Source: Hymenopus coronatus (Eukaryota; Arthropoda; Insecta; Mantodea; Hymenopodidae). From it: a stretch of DNA of 64,000 nucleotides. The translations under genes and the position numbers were made by a program. The stretch spans positions 7,732,001 to 7,796,000 of the forward strand of contig CM060893.1 in NCBI GenBank assembly GCA_030762935.1. The letters are read 5' to 3'. Under the pieces are notes generated by a model, which saw nothing but the letters and a program-made list of their open reading frames with translations, was not told where the DNA came from and searched no databases. Shown here one piece after another: positions 11,086 through 22,292 of this stretch (positions are counted from its first letter, which is position 1; each line of letters opens with the position of its first letter).

Positions 11086-11700
11086 AAAATCTCCCACTCC
11101 CAACTACCCTTTACATGGAAACATTTTCGAAAATGTTAATTTTCTTAAAAATGTCTAACGATTTTGATAAAAATCCCGTATATTAAAGATGTGTACATAC
11201 CAAATAAAATGTATAGCTTGAATTTTCTGGGAATAGCCTCTGAAGACCTCTTTATTCTGGATGAATTTTGCTAAATTTTGTTTAAATGCTAAACGATAAC
11301 AGATAGACAAAAACTTACTACACAGAAAACGTTACTGATCAAAACACACAATTTATGTCCTTTACATTTTTGTTGTGGAGGTAACCGTTTCCGAGATATT
11401 CCTTGTTTTTGGTTTCAGTTGTGAGTACTTATATTTCTCTCAGACAGTAAGTGCCCGTTTTCTTTTGTTTCTATCCCTGGCAAAGCAAAGATGTGATTTG
11501 GAATGGCAATCGAATAACCACATTTGTCAGTCGGTTTAGCTTAGTTTATTCCTTTATTTCTCTTCTACCTATAAGGAACTAAGTAATAAGAACATTCTGC
11601 TAATGTTTCTCTCAATTAGCAAGGTGCAGACAGAAGAATGATCTTTTATAAGAAGTTTGTATAGCAGCTAGAGAAAGTCATGTGAGTGTAACACATCAGA
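11086..11700 (+). repeat. W-repeat W15 (3' half type C)
   Basis: Sense copy lacking its first third. It has the type C 3' half (CTGGCAAAG, GAATGGCAATCGAATAACC) and the type C end (GCTAGAGAAAGTCATGTGAG). Confidence 0.83.
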
Positions 11701-11705
11701 TTTTT

Positions 11706-12436
11706 ACTTTCTCTATACGCACTATGTACATAGTGTATACAGAAGGTATTGCACTCCACCAAAAAATGATATCGAGATTTCACCGGAAATATAAGTTTTA
11801 GGGTCCCCTGTATCCAAAAAAAGGTATTTTCAGAAAAAGGTCCATGTGTGTGTCTGTCCGTGTGTCTGTGAGCACGATAACTCAAAAGCGAAAAGTCGGT
11901 AAAATACCAAACTTGGTATTTAAGTTTAGTATCTTCCAGGGATGCGACACGAAGATTTTGAGAAAAATCCCCCCACCTCAAATTACCCTTTACATGGAAC
12001 TTTTTCGAAAATTTTGATTAAAATGTCGTATATTAAAGATATTTACATGAGAAATAAAATTTATATTTTGAATTTTTTGGAAATAGCCTCTGAAGACTTC
12101 TTTATTCTGGGTCAATTTTACGGAATTTTGCTTAACTGCTAAACCGTAAGAGATGGACAAAAACTTACCACACAACAAATGTAGAGCACTTTAAAACCCA
12201 CAATTTATGTTACATACATTTTTTTCGTGGAGTTGATTGTTTTGGAGATATTCCTTGTTTTTGGTTTCAGCTATAAAAAATATACCTTTCTCATACAGGA
12301 CTTTGTGAACTCGTGTCCATACAAACAAAGGAACTTTAGTCAGATAGCAACCAGCTTTTGACTATCACTTTAACCTATGGTACCCCCTTATTTCGCTTCT
12401 GCTTACAAGGAAGCAAGTAATAAGACTATTTCTGCC
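11706..12436 (+). mobile_element. W-repeat W16 (type B), 3' truncated
   Basis: Starts exactly five T after the end of W15 and belongs to a different subtype, so it is a separate insertion next to it. Cut at TATTTCTGC. Confidence 0.87.
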
Positions 12437-12965
12437 AAAGGTGTACGAATTCCCTTGTTTACTAACGTTCTCACCTTGCTGATTTCACGGTGCATCGACC
12501 TCTTTTACCTGGCAGGCCATAAACCTGCCACACGAAGATAGGTCATCGACTTAAAGAGGAAATGGTGTCCGTGCCGAATGTGTTTACCTGGGCATTGTTG
12601 AGCACGACAGGTACACCCTCAAGACGCCGCGGGTTTTATATCCTCCAGATGCGGACCTCAGATTGCAAACACTGCCTTGCTTTTGTATTGCAAAATTCCA
12701 AACTGAACATCAATATTGGTTGAAAAGCTTTGAAAGCTTTGTGTTTTAAACAAGTAACAATTTTACGTCAACATCTGAAGGTTTGCACCATTATTTGTTA
12801 TTTTTACTCGAAAAACACAATACATAAATAAAAGGAGGAAGTTTAACATCTATGATATTAAGGATGAAATTTCAAAAATCCACGATAGGTACGATATTTT
12901 GTTAAAATTTGTACTTGTTACTATACACAATAATAATGATATTTTTGCTATGAATCAACATTCTA
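12437..12965. other. Unassigned stretch
   Basis: Single-copy-looking. A frame from about 12560 to 12745 reads as fairly normal protein (includes CVYLGIVEHDRYTLKTPRVL), but it is bounded by stops and not recognised. Possibly a fragment of a decayed element or gene. Confidence 0.3.
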
Positions 12966-13115
12966 CCTCAACGAGCTGACTTCTGATCCGGAGGTCCCAG
13001 GTTCGATTCCCGGCTGGGGCGGGGAATTTTTCTTTCGCCAAAATGATTTCCTATCCCTCATAGAGTCTGGAAGTATATATGTGATAGTCAATGTGTGTGT
13101 GTGTTTAGTAATATA
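12966..13115 (+). mobile_element. SINE F, copy 2
   Basis: Head GAGCTGACTTCTGATCCGGA, B-box GGTTCGATTCC at 13000-13010, body GAATTTTTCTTTCGCC and ATAGAGTCTGGAAGTA, ending in a short (GT)n tract at 13090-13105. Matches the minus-strand copy at 9236-9422. Confidence 0.7.
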
Positions 13116-13190
13116 AAATTGATTATTCTAATGTTAAGAATCTATGGTTTCACAAGTCAAAGCCCCCGATATGACCATTGAAGTTAAGTG

Positions 13191-14048
13191 TATAGAGAAG
13201 GTATTGCATTCCACCCAAAAATTCGATACCGAGATTTCACCGGAAATACACGTTTTGGGTACCTTTGAATAAAAAAAACACTTTTTTGGAAAAAGGTGCG
13301 TGTGTATGTGCGCGCGCGTGTGTGTGTGTGCGCGTCTGTGTGTCTGTGGACAGCATAGCTCAAAAACGAAGAGACCGTTGAATACCAAACTTGGTATTTT
13401 AGTTTGGTGTCTTCCAAGGATGCGATACGAAGATTTTCAAGAAAACCCCCCCACCCCCAACTACCCTTTACATGGAACGTTTTTCGAAAATTTTGTTTTT
13501 TTCAAAAATGGCTCTAACGATTTTGATTAAAATATCGTATATTAAACATATTTACCTGACAAATAAAATGTAAATCTTGAATTTTCTGGGAATAACCTCT
13601 GTAGACTACTTTATTCAGAATGAATTTTGCGGAATTTTGCATAACTGCTAAAATGTAAGAGAGAGACAAAAACTTACCACATTAGAGCACATTAGAGCAC
13701 ATTAAAACACACTATTTATTTTATATACTTTTTTTTTCGCGAAGTTGATCGTTTTTACGGTATTCCATGTTTTTAGTTTTAGCTTTGAAAAACTTACTTT
13801 TCTCATACAGGAATTTGTCAACTTCTGTCCATACAAACAAAGGAACTTCAGTCACATAGCAACCAGCTTTTGGCTTTCACTTTAACCTATGGTACTCCCT
13901 TATTTCGCTTCTACTTACAAGGAAGCAAGCAATAATACTATTTCTGCTAATTTTTTCTATATTAGAGTGAAGTAAGTAGAAGCATAAGGTTTTCAACAAT
14001 AATTTGTTGCAGACATGTAAGGAAAGTTATGCGAATGGAACACATCAA
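13191..14048 (+). mobile_element. W-repeat W17 (type A), 5' end clipped
   Basis: Sense copy beginning inside the palindrome at GTGTATAGAGAAGG and running to CACATCAAA. Its microsatellite (13300-13350) mixes GT and GC dinucleotides. Confidence 0.87.
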
Positions 14049-14051
14049 ATT

Positions 14052-14190
14052 TTTTTCTAGGTTTTTCCCTTATCCTGAGAAGACGAATGTCGAGTACGTT
14101 TAAGCTCCATCGACCCCGAGATCATTTGAGCATCATTTCACTGATTTCATTCATCGTTCCGATATGTCCAAGTACGTTAAGCTGCATTAG
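14052..14190 (+). mobile_element. SINE A, 3' fragment
   Basis: Body and tail only (CTTATCCTGAGAAGACGAATG, GACCCCGAGATCATTTGA, CGATATGTCCAAG), lacking the tRNA-like head. It ends in repeated TTAGAA words. Confidence 0.78.
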
Positions 14191-14224
14191 AATTAGAATT
14201 TTAGAATTAACCCGTAGACTGCCT

Positions 14225-14535
14225 GTAGATCAAGGTCCTCTTGGATGTTCTGGCAACCCCGCGTAGCCAGCTCGGAAAGGATCCTCATTATTTTGATGCT
14301 GCTTTTATCAGCAGTCTCCATTTTCTGCGACCCTTGGCCCCTGTCATCTAGTTGTGCCCAAAGTAAAGTTTCAGATCGTCTCCCCGCCGGTTCTTGGATC
14401 CCAGGCTGTCGTCCTCATGACGTGGCCCGCCCACTTCCATTTGCTGTAGGTGGCTGATGTTGCGTCTTTGATGCCTGTTATCTTCCTCAGTTCTTCGTTG
14501 CGGATTCTGTCGCGGAGACTAACGCCTAGAAAGAA
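14225..14535 (-). pseudogene. RTE-like LINE, ORF2 C-terminal fragment
   Basis: The minus strand encodes SLRDRIRNEELRKITG, then KWKWAGHVMR and WDPRTGG, in that order. This is the conserved block after the reverse transcriptase in RTE-type non-LTR retrotransposons and their many arthropod relatives (usual form LRDRIRNE..R..T...WQWAGH..R...WRPRTG). The frame breaks after GGETI and the usual RPPTRW region is not clear. No reverse transcriptase domain is present, so this is a dead 3' fragment. Class assignment rests on motif memory. Confidence 0.72.
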
Positions 14536-14543
14536 AAAAAAAA

Positions 14544-15389
14544 TCTGATATGTTCCATTCACATGCCTTTCTCTACATCTCTGCAAAAAAATATTATTAA
14601 AAAGCTTATCCTTCTATTTACTTCATGCTAACCGAGAAAAAATTAGCAGAAATAGTATTATTACTGGATTCCTTATAAATAGAAGCGATATAAGGGAGAA
14701 TCCTAGGTTAAAGTGATAGTCAAAAGCTGGTTGCTATGTGACTGAAGTTCTTTTGTTTGTATGGAGCAGGAGTTGATCATTTCCATATGAGAAAAGTATA
14801 AGTTTTTCAAAGCTGAAACAAAAAACAAGGAGTATCAAAAAACAAAAAAAAAAAACGACTAACTCCACGAAAAAAATGCATATAACATAAATTGTGTGTT
14901 TTAATGTGCTCTACATTTTTGTGTTAAAAGTTTTTTCCATCTCTTATGGTTTAGCAGTTATGCAAAATTCCGTAAAATTCATCCAGAATACAGTAGACTT
15001 CAGAGGCTATTCCCAGAAAATTCAAGATATACTTTTTATTTGTCAGGTAAATATCTTTAATATATGACATTTTAATCAAAATTGTTAGAGCCATTTTTGC
15101 GAAAATCAAAACTTTCGAAAAATGTTCCATATAAAGGGTAGTTGGGGTTGGGGTATTTTGTTGAAAATCTTCCTGTCGCATCCTTGGAAGATACCAACTT
15201 AAACGCCAAGTTTTCGTTTTTATCTATGCTGTCCACAGACACACAAACACGGATCTTTTTGTAAACATGCTTTTTTTTTAATCAGGGGGACCCAAAACAT
15301 GTATTTCCGGTGAATTTCTCGGTATTGATTTTTGGGTGGAATACAATACCTTCTCTATACTCTAAGTATATATTGCGTGTAGAGAAAGT
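14544..15389 (-). mobile_element. W-repeat W18, full-length (type A)
   Basis: Antisense copy with both ends, within ten bases of the LINE fragment. Its T-run region carries an ACAAAAAAAAAAAACG expansion near 14845. Confidence 0.88.
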
Positions 15390-15529
15390 AAAAAAGTGAG
15401 GTTTTATCAATAATACACGCACGTGGGGGATCAAATTAACGCAGTGCTTATACAAGCCAACCTTCTTGCCTGTGAGTGTACACTAAGGTTCAGTGTAGAG
15501 TTCCCTGCATCCATATCCTATTCCTGTTG

Positions 15530-15576
15530 GGTGGAATGCAATACTTCCCCTACTTAGTATATGTGGTACAGAAAGT
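15530..15576 (-). repeat. W-repeat W19, solo 5' terminus
   Basis: An isolated ~47-bp end (GGGTGGAATGCAATACTTCC to ACAGAAAGT), with no other W sequence attached. The preceding ~135 bp (15395-15529) is unassigned. Confidence 0.65.
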
Positions 15577-15931
15577 AAAAATATTAAATTATCTTCCGGA
15601 AACATCAGTAAAGTAAGAAATGTTAAAAATGGTTATAATTTGCAATTCAAAGAAAAGGTGTTGGACACACCCAGGTGTGAGAGAATTTCAACACCAAACG
15701 GAAGGTGTTCTCAATTCCGTGAGGAGTTCAAAGTGGTCTTGTAATATTAATTACGCACTTAGCTGGAACTTACCGGCTGAAGAAGTTCCTAGGAACTGGA
15801 AGACACCGGTGAAAGTTGTTAGCTTGTGTGTGGGTAATTCCACAGCCTCGTGACGTCATCATGCAGCGGTTTGTTGATGTTCAACTGTCTATGTCTAGCG
15901 TGTTTTGAATTAGGGTGGTCGTACTGTTTTT
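15577..15931. other. Unassigned stretch
   Basis: Nothing recognised. An open frame at 15620-15853 (77 codons) has no family resemblance I can see. Confidence 0.35.
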
Positions 15932-16449
15932 ACTTTCTCTACACGTACTATAAGCATAGTGTATAGAGAAAGCATTTTTGGAAAAATGTCCGTGTGTGTG
16001 CGCCTGTGGACAGCATAGTTCAAAAACGAAAATACCGTTGAATACCAAACTTGGTATTTAAGTTTGATATCTTCCAAGGATGCAGCACGAAAATTTTCAA
16101 GAAAATTCCTCCAGCCTCAACTACCCTTTACATGGAGCTTTTTTCGAAATTTTTGATTTTCTCAAAATTAGCTCTAATGGTTTTCATTAAAATCTCTTAT
16201 ATTTTAAGATATTTACATGCCAAATAAAATGTATGTCTTGAATTTTCTGGGAATAGCCTCTGAAGAAAACTTTATTCTGGATGAATTTTAAGGAATTTTG
16301 CATAACTGGAAAACCGTAAAAACTTACCATACAAAAAATGCAGAGCACGTTAAAACACACAATTTATGTTATATACTTTTTTTTTTTTTTTTTGAGTTGA
16401 TCGTTTTAAGATATTTCTTGTTTTTAGTTTCAGCTTTAAAAAACTTATA
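15932..16449 (+). repeat. W-repeat W20 (type A), deleted and truncated
   Basis: Sense copy with about 90 bp missing between GTATAGAGAAAG and CATTTTTGG, truncated after CTTTAAAAAACTTATA. Confidence 0.83.
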
Positions 16450-16862
16450 ATTTTCTAACGATTTTAATTAAAATATCATATATTAAGGATATTTACCTCA
16501 CAAATAAAATGTATATCTTGAATTTTCTGGGAATTGCCTCTAAACACTACCTTATTCTGGATGAATTTTACGGAATTTCGCATAACTGCTAATATGAGAT
16601 ACACAAAAACTTACCACACAGAAAATGTTGAGCACCTTAAAACTCACAATTTATCTCATATCCATTTTTTTTCGTGGAGTTGATCGTCTTTGAGATATCC
16701 CTTGTTTTTTTTTTCAGCTTAAAAAAAAAAAACAAAAAAAAAACAAAGGAACTTCAGTCACATAGCAACCGGCTTTTGACTATCTCTTTAACCTATGGTA
16801 CTCCCTTATTTCGCTTCTACTTGCAAGGAAGCAAGTAATAAGACTATTTCTGCTATTTTTTT
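16450..16862 (+). repeat. W-repeat W21, internal fragment
   Basis: Sense fragment restarting at TTTTCTAACGATTTT, so the same internal section occurs twice in a row with W20. It holds an A-rich replacement at 16720-16745. Confidence 0.8.
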
Positions 16863-17181
16863 TGTTGCTAGTGTAAATATGACAGAAGGTAAAATATTAA
16901 TCAGTATAATGAGATGCAGTGAAGAAATATTTGGGTTAAAACGAAGACCAATATTTCACAGACAGGCAGGTCCAGACAGTTGAGGAAGGAAGTTGTGCTG
17001 TTACAGATTGGAGGGAATCTGTGACGAGCTGCTCACTATGTAGGTCACACACGACCTTATCGAGGTCACACGGTTTCTATACACCTGGCGAGCCTAACTT
17101 GCCGGCCACGCGGATACTACTGCAGTCTGGGTAACGCCATACATTTACTTCTTCATAAATATTACTTTACTATTCATTTTT
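16863..17181. other. Unassigned stretch
   Basis: Nothing recognised. GAGGTCACAC repeats (17040, 17069) and a GC-richer patch lie near 17085-17130. Confidence 0.35.
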
Positions 17182-17793
17182 ACTTTCTCTACACGTACTA
17201 TCTACACCCAAAAATTCAATACCGAGATTTCACCGGAAATATGTTTTAGGGTCCCCTGTATCCAAAAAAAGCATTTTCAGAAAAAGGTCTGTGTGTGTCG
17301 GTAAAATACCAAACTTGGTATATAAGTTTTGTATCTTCTAGGGATGTGACACGAAGATTTTGAGAAAAATCCCCCGACCCCAAAATACCCTTTACATGAA
17401 GCTTTTTTTGGAAAATGTTGATTTTCTCAAAAATGGCCATAAGAATTTTGATTAAAATATATTATATTAAAGTTATTAACCTGACAAATAAAATGTATAT
17501 CTTGAATGTTCTGGGAATAGCCTCTGAAGACTACTTTATTCTGGATGAATTTTACAGAATTTTGCATAACTGCTAAACGTAAAGGATGGATAAAACCTTA
17601 CCACACCAAAAATGTAGAGCACGTTAAAACACACAATTTATATTATACACATTTTTTTTCGTGGAGTTGGTCGTTTTTGAGTTATTCCTTCTTTTTGATT
17701 TCACTTTTAAAAAAATTATACTTTTCTCATACAGGAAATTGTCAACTCCTATCTATACAAACAAAGGAACTTCAGCTTCTCGATTAGTATGAA
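17182..17793 (+). repeat. W-repeat W22 (type B), two internal deletions
   Basis: Sense copy missing part of the terminal palindrome (ACTATCTACACCC joint) and most of the segment between GGAACTTCAG and CTTCTCGATTAG. Confidence 0.83.
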
Positions 17794-17802
17794 GTAAACA
17801 CA

Positions 17803-17904
17803 TACATAATAGACAAAGAAGTATTCTATTCCACACAAAATTTCGAATCCAATATTTCATCGGAAATGCATGTTTTCGGTATCCCTAAATATAAAAGCAT
17901 TTTT
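17803..17904 (+). repeat. W-repeat W23, left part (outer copy)
   Basis: Sense copy from TAGACAAAGAAG to AAAAGCATTTTT, where W24 is inserted. Resumes at 18744. Confidence 0.75.
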
Positions 17905-18738
17905 ACTTTCTTTGACGTGCATTCCTCAAACAATATTTATAGCTAGAAAAGGTATTGTAACCAAACTAAACAATCGATGTCAGGATATCACCGGAAATAT
18001 ATGTTTACAGGTCCCTGAGTCCAAAAAAAAAGTCATGTTTACAAAAAGGTCAATCTGTATAAATGTTTGTTTGCTTATGTGTGTGTGTCTGTGGACACCA
18101 TAGCTCAAAATCGAAAAGTATGTTAAATACCAAAGTTGGTATTTAAGTTCAGTATCTTCCAAGGATGCAACACGAAGCTTTTCAAGAACATTTTTATCTT
18201 CTCAAAATTGGCTGTAACAATTTGGATTAAAATACCGTATATTAAAAATATTTAACTGATAATAATTGTATATCTTGAATTTCCTGGGAATAGCCTTTGA
18301 AGACTACTTTATTCTGGATGAGTTTTACGGAATTTTGCATAACTGGTAAACCGCAAGAGATACACAAAAACTTACAAAACAGAAAAAATAGAGCACGTTA
18401 AAACACACCATTAATGTTATATACATTTTTTCCATAGAGTGAATCGTTTTTCAGATATTCTTGTTTTTGTTTTCAACTTTAAAATTCTTATACTTTTCCC
18501 ACACGGGAATTCGTCAACTCCTGCCCATACAAACAAAAGGACTTCAGTCACATAGAAATTAGCTTTTGACTTTTACTTTAGCCTAAGCTACTCCCTTATT
18601 TTGCTTCTACTTACATGGAAGCAAGTAATAAGACTATTTCTGCTACTCTTTTCTCGATTAGCAAAGTAAATAGAATCATAAGCTTTTTAACAATAATTTG
18701 TTGCAGAGATATTGAGAAGTTCATGTGAATGGAACAGA
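17905..18738 (+). mobile_element. W-repeat W24, full-length, nested in W23
   Basis: Sense copy, fairly diverged (terminus ACTTTCTTTGACG; type A-like CACCATAGCTC), ending GGAACAGA. Five T stand on each side at the A/T hotspot beside the microsatellite. Confidence 0.85.
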
Positions 18739-18743
18739 TTTTT

Positions 18744-18988
18744 ACAAAAATGCCGGTATATGTATAAGTATGTGCGTGTGCGTGTGCGTGTGCGTGTGCG
18801 CGTGTGCGTGTGCGCATGCGCGTGAGCGTGCGCGTGTGTGTGTGTGAGAGAGAGAACACGATAACTCAAAAACGAAAAGTCTGTTACATACCAAACTTGA
18901 TATTTAAATGCCACATCTTCCAAGGTTGCGATACCATGAACTAAATTTCCTGATAATAGCCACAGAAGTCTGGATGACTTTTGCATAA
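18744..18988 (+). repeat. W-repeat W23, right part with GTGTGC-rich microsatellite
   Basis: Continuation of W23. Its microsatellite (18764-18860) has grown into an imperfect GTGTGC/GTGCGC tract ending in (GA)n. Then AACACGATAACTC and the decayed remainder up to TTTTGCATAAC. Confidence 0.78.
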
Positions 18989-19904
18989 CGCTACATTCAC
19001 AATGAAATGCAAATGCAGACGCATTTGTAAGCATTCACATAGAAACACGCAAGACGCAACGCAAGATTTTTCAAACTCTTTAACCTGATCCTTGCGTTGC
19101 ATGCAAAAAGGAGAAATTCTGCTTCTTTTCTCTATGCATTGACTATGAATTCAACAACAAACGATCGCACTGCAAGCTTTTACAAGGCCTGCTGTATATG
19201 CATGATCTTCTATTGGGCCGTGCCGCGCCATCTCTAATCTCTCAAGAGGTTATGACAGTCTCTTTGCGAATCCTTCTTTGATTTAATGGATGTAACTATC
19301 ATCTGTGTCTAGATTTCTTGGTTCTCATAAATCGAAGACGCAGAGAGATAATTCTTAGCTCATTAAATGTGTAGCTTTATCACTTTCTGAACTCTCTATG
19401 GTTGTACTATTTTCAATAATTGAATGAGTAATTATTGTGACGTCACTGCAGCGAGCGTCAGTTGTTAGTATGTAATGTTATAAAATATTTATAATAAAAA
19501 TTATTATTTTTCTAATTTGCCCAAACTCTTAATTTTTAAAATGTTAATAATTTACTTCACAAAATTGGAGCATTATTTTGAAAAAGGAATATAAGATCAT
19601 TTTCTTTAAGATACTTTTGGAAGGGAGCACAAGACTCTGAAGCAAATTAGTTAAAATTTGCATAGTGTAGAGCATTTTATGTTTGGGATTTTTTGAGAGA
19701 AAAAATTGCGAGAAATTTTGAATTTGCAGGTGCCTATTAATAAGTATACGTCTGTCGATTTATTGCGTCTATTTATTGATAGTTAAAATAAGCCAATTGA
19801 TAAAAACTATATATTTTCTTAAAGGTTAGAATTTATATTATTTTATTATGAAAATATATTTATAATTTTTCGTCATTTCTGGTGAAATTTCATAAACTCG
19901 GTCG

Positions 19905-20000
19905 GTTTAACATGAGTCACATAGAAGAACAAGCTTTCGACAGAAACTTTTGTTGAAGAATGGGTACTACAGAAGTCCATGTGAATGTAATCCATCAGGT
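19905..20000 (+). repeat. Ancient W-repeat 3' remnant
   Basis: GAGTCACATAGAAGAACAAGC, then about 50 bp later CCATGTGAATGTAATCCATCAGG. Same order and spacing as the end of a sense W copy, but with many changes. Confidence 0.5.
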
Positions 20001-20674
20001 TTGTTTGTTTGTTTGTTTGTTTTAGTCGTTTAGGAATTGAAGTTTTAAGTAGTGTTGTAGCATATGCCCATTGGAAAGAATAGTGGTTTTGGTGACGAAA
20101 GAAATATCATAGTTTTTGAGTATTTGTTGAGGTTAACCTATACACATATTGACATACATTTAGTGTTTACAACAATGATAGGTTAGAAGCTATTATTGCC
20201 ACCTACAAGGAATGTCTAGGAATGGTACCTGAAGAAGAAACAGTTGACAAACTAATGAAGAGACGGAAGATCTAGAACAGGAGAATCTTGTTGCTTGATT
20301 TTCCTTGTGTAAAATTCTTCCCGTTACACTATAATGGCCGCTTTCTCTTTCGGTTGGAGCAGCCGGCCCGCCATTGGCTCGCTGTATGGTCACGTGGTGT
20401 TCCCGGCATGCTCTACTTCCCCTAACCAAACACGCTAGCTGCGTGTTATAGTTATGACTATATATGCCACTGTTCCACTTTTCGACAAAACAATCAAGAG
20501 CGAACGTTTTAACGTCCTTTGACGATTACTGCAAGGTCTTGTTTGTCCAGCTGATTTACACATAGGATCATTAACAGCTACGTCAGTGTTGCACTCACAC
20601 GGTTTTCTCTTCTCACTCTTCCATAAACAGTTCAAGACCACATGGGAAGACCAATGATTATATTAGCAAACACT

Positions 20675-20730
20675 TTGATAGTCACATTCAGTAACTTTCT
20701 CTACCCATTCTTCAACAAACTATTTATAAG
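20675..20730 (-). repeat. Ancient W-repeat 3' remnant (opposite strand)
   Basis: GTCACATTCAGTAACTTTCTC followed by TTCTTCAACAAACTATTTAT parallels the antisense hairpin end and subterminal repeat of W at low identity. Confidence 0.45.
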
Positions 20731-20853
20731 GGAGCCAATGCGTTTCAAATCAAACTTATGGATTTTAAGGCTGAAATTATGTTATACATCTGCTACATGA
20801 TCTGTATTTAAACCCAGTGAAGTTCCAAACCTACACCTTTAATAGTTTTTTTT

Positions 20854-21556
20854 ACTTTCTCTACACGTACTATGTACATAGTGCTTAGAGAAGGTACTGC
20901 ATTTCACCCAAAAGTTCGATCCCAAGATTTCACCGGAAATATACGTTTTAGGATATCTAAAAGGTATTTTTAGAAAAAAGGTTCGTCTGTTCAGTGTTTC
21001 CGTGTGTCTCAGAACACGATAACTCAAAAACGAAAAGTCGGTAAAATACCAAGCTTGGTATTTAAGTTTAGTATCTTTAGGGATGCGACACGAAGATTTA
21101 GAGAAAAATCCCTCACCCCAAACCACCCTTTACATGGAAGTTTTTTCGAAAATTTTGATTTTCTAAAAAATGATTAACGATTTTGATTAAAATATCGTAT
21201 ATTAAAGATATTTACATGACAAATAAAATGTATATTTTGAATTTTCTGGGAATAGCCCCTGAAGACTACCTTATTCTGGGTCAATTTTACGGAATTTTGC
21301 ATAAGTGCTAAACCGTAAGAGATGGACAAAAACTTACCACACAAAAAATGTAGAGCACTTTAAAACACACAATTTATGTTATATACATTTTTCTCGTGGA
21401 GTTGATTGTTTTTTTTTAGATACTCCTTGTTTTTTTTTTTTTTTTTCAGCTATAAAGACCCACTTTTCTCATGCAGGACTTTGTGAACTCGTGTCCATAC
21501 AAAGGAACTTCAGTCGCAGAGCAACCAGCTTTTGACTATCACTTTAACCTATGGTA
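20854..21556 (+). repeat. W-repeat W26 (type B), 3' truncated
   Basis: Sense copy from ACTTTCTCTACACG to ACCTATGGTAT, where it is fused to a second internal sense fragment. Two long T-runs lie at 21409-21447. Confidence 0.85.
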
Positions 21557-22080
21557 TCTCAAACTACCCATTACATAAAAAAACTTCGAAAAATTTTATT
21601 TTTTCCAAAATGGCTCTAACGATTTTCATTAAAACATAGTATATTAAATAGACTTATATGACAAATAAAATGTATATCTGAATTTTCTGGGAATAGCCTC
21701 TATAGACCACTTTATTCTGAATGAATTTTGAGTAACTAGTAAACCGTAAGGGATAGACAAATACTTATTACACACAAAATGTATTTTTATTACACAATTT
21801 ATGTCATGTAAGGTTTTTTTTTCGTGGAAATGACCATTTCTGAGATATTCCCTGTTATTTCTTTCAGATTCAAAATACTTAAACTTTTCTCACACGGGAA
21901 GCTATAAGCTCCTGGCCCTGTATAGAAGTGTATTTCAACCAGATGGCAACCAGCTTATAAAAGATTTGACTATAGCTTTAGCCGTGTTATACCTTGTTTT
22001 GCTTCCACTTACAATAAATGAATTAATTAAGGCAATTTCTGCTAATGTTTATTTCGACTATCATAAAGTACATAAAAGAA
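21557..22080 (+). repeat. W-repeat W27, internal/3' fragment (C/D-like)
   Basis: Sense fragment restarting at CTCAAACTACCC. The 3' half is diverged (CACACGGGAAGC, CAACCAGATGGCAACCAG). It stops before the terminal hairpin. Confidence 0.77.
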
Positions 22081-22087
22081 TATTCTT

Positions 22088-22262
22088 GGATAGGTAGAGT
22101 CAGACTGAAAAAATCAATACCATATCCGGGATTTGAACCACGGATCTCCCGGCCTCTAGTCGGTAGCTCAGTGGCAGAGCAACCGGCTGGAGATCTGGAG
22201 ATCTGTGGTTCAAATCCCGGCTATGGCATTGCATTTTTCAGTGTGACTCTACCTACCCAACT
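22088..22262. mobile_element. SINE D pair in head-to-head inverted arrangement
   Basis: Right arm (plus): A-box TAGCTCAGTGGC near 22163, B-box GGTTCAAATCCC at 22207-22218, tail GCATTTTTCAGTGTGACTC to CTACCTACCC. Left arm (22088-22152) is its near reverse complement (GGTAGAGTCAGACTG, GGGATTTGAACCACGGATC). The centre is ~35 bp. A tRNA cloverleaf does not close (T-stem and acceptor mismatches), so this is not a tRNA gene. Confidence 0.75.
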
Positions 22263-22292
22263 CCTGTCCTAAACACGGCTTGTGTGAAAAAA

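Larger units (their letters stand above)
18989..20853. other. Longest stretch without a young repeat
   Basis: AT-rich with no recognised gene. It contains a (GTTT)n run at 19999-20024 and two very old W remnants (listed separately). Small frames at 20193-20429 and 20435-20641 (minus) are not recognised. If the window has host regulatory or exonic sequence, this is a likely place, but nothing demonstrates it. Confidence 0.4.

Noticed and set aside
16480..16860. Local tandem duplication of W20
   Set aside because: W20 and W21 differ too much across the shared segment to be a recent duplication; more likely two independent fragments.
22156..22230. tRNA gene (A-box TAGCTCAGTGGC, B-box GGTTCAAATCCC)
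   Set aside because: T-stem and acceptor stem do not pair, and the unit is part of an inverted SINE pair with a shared tail; it is a SINE head.
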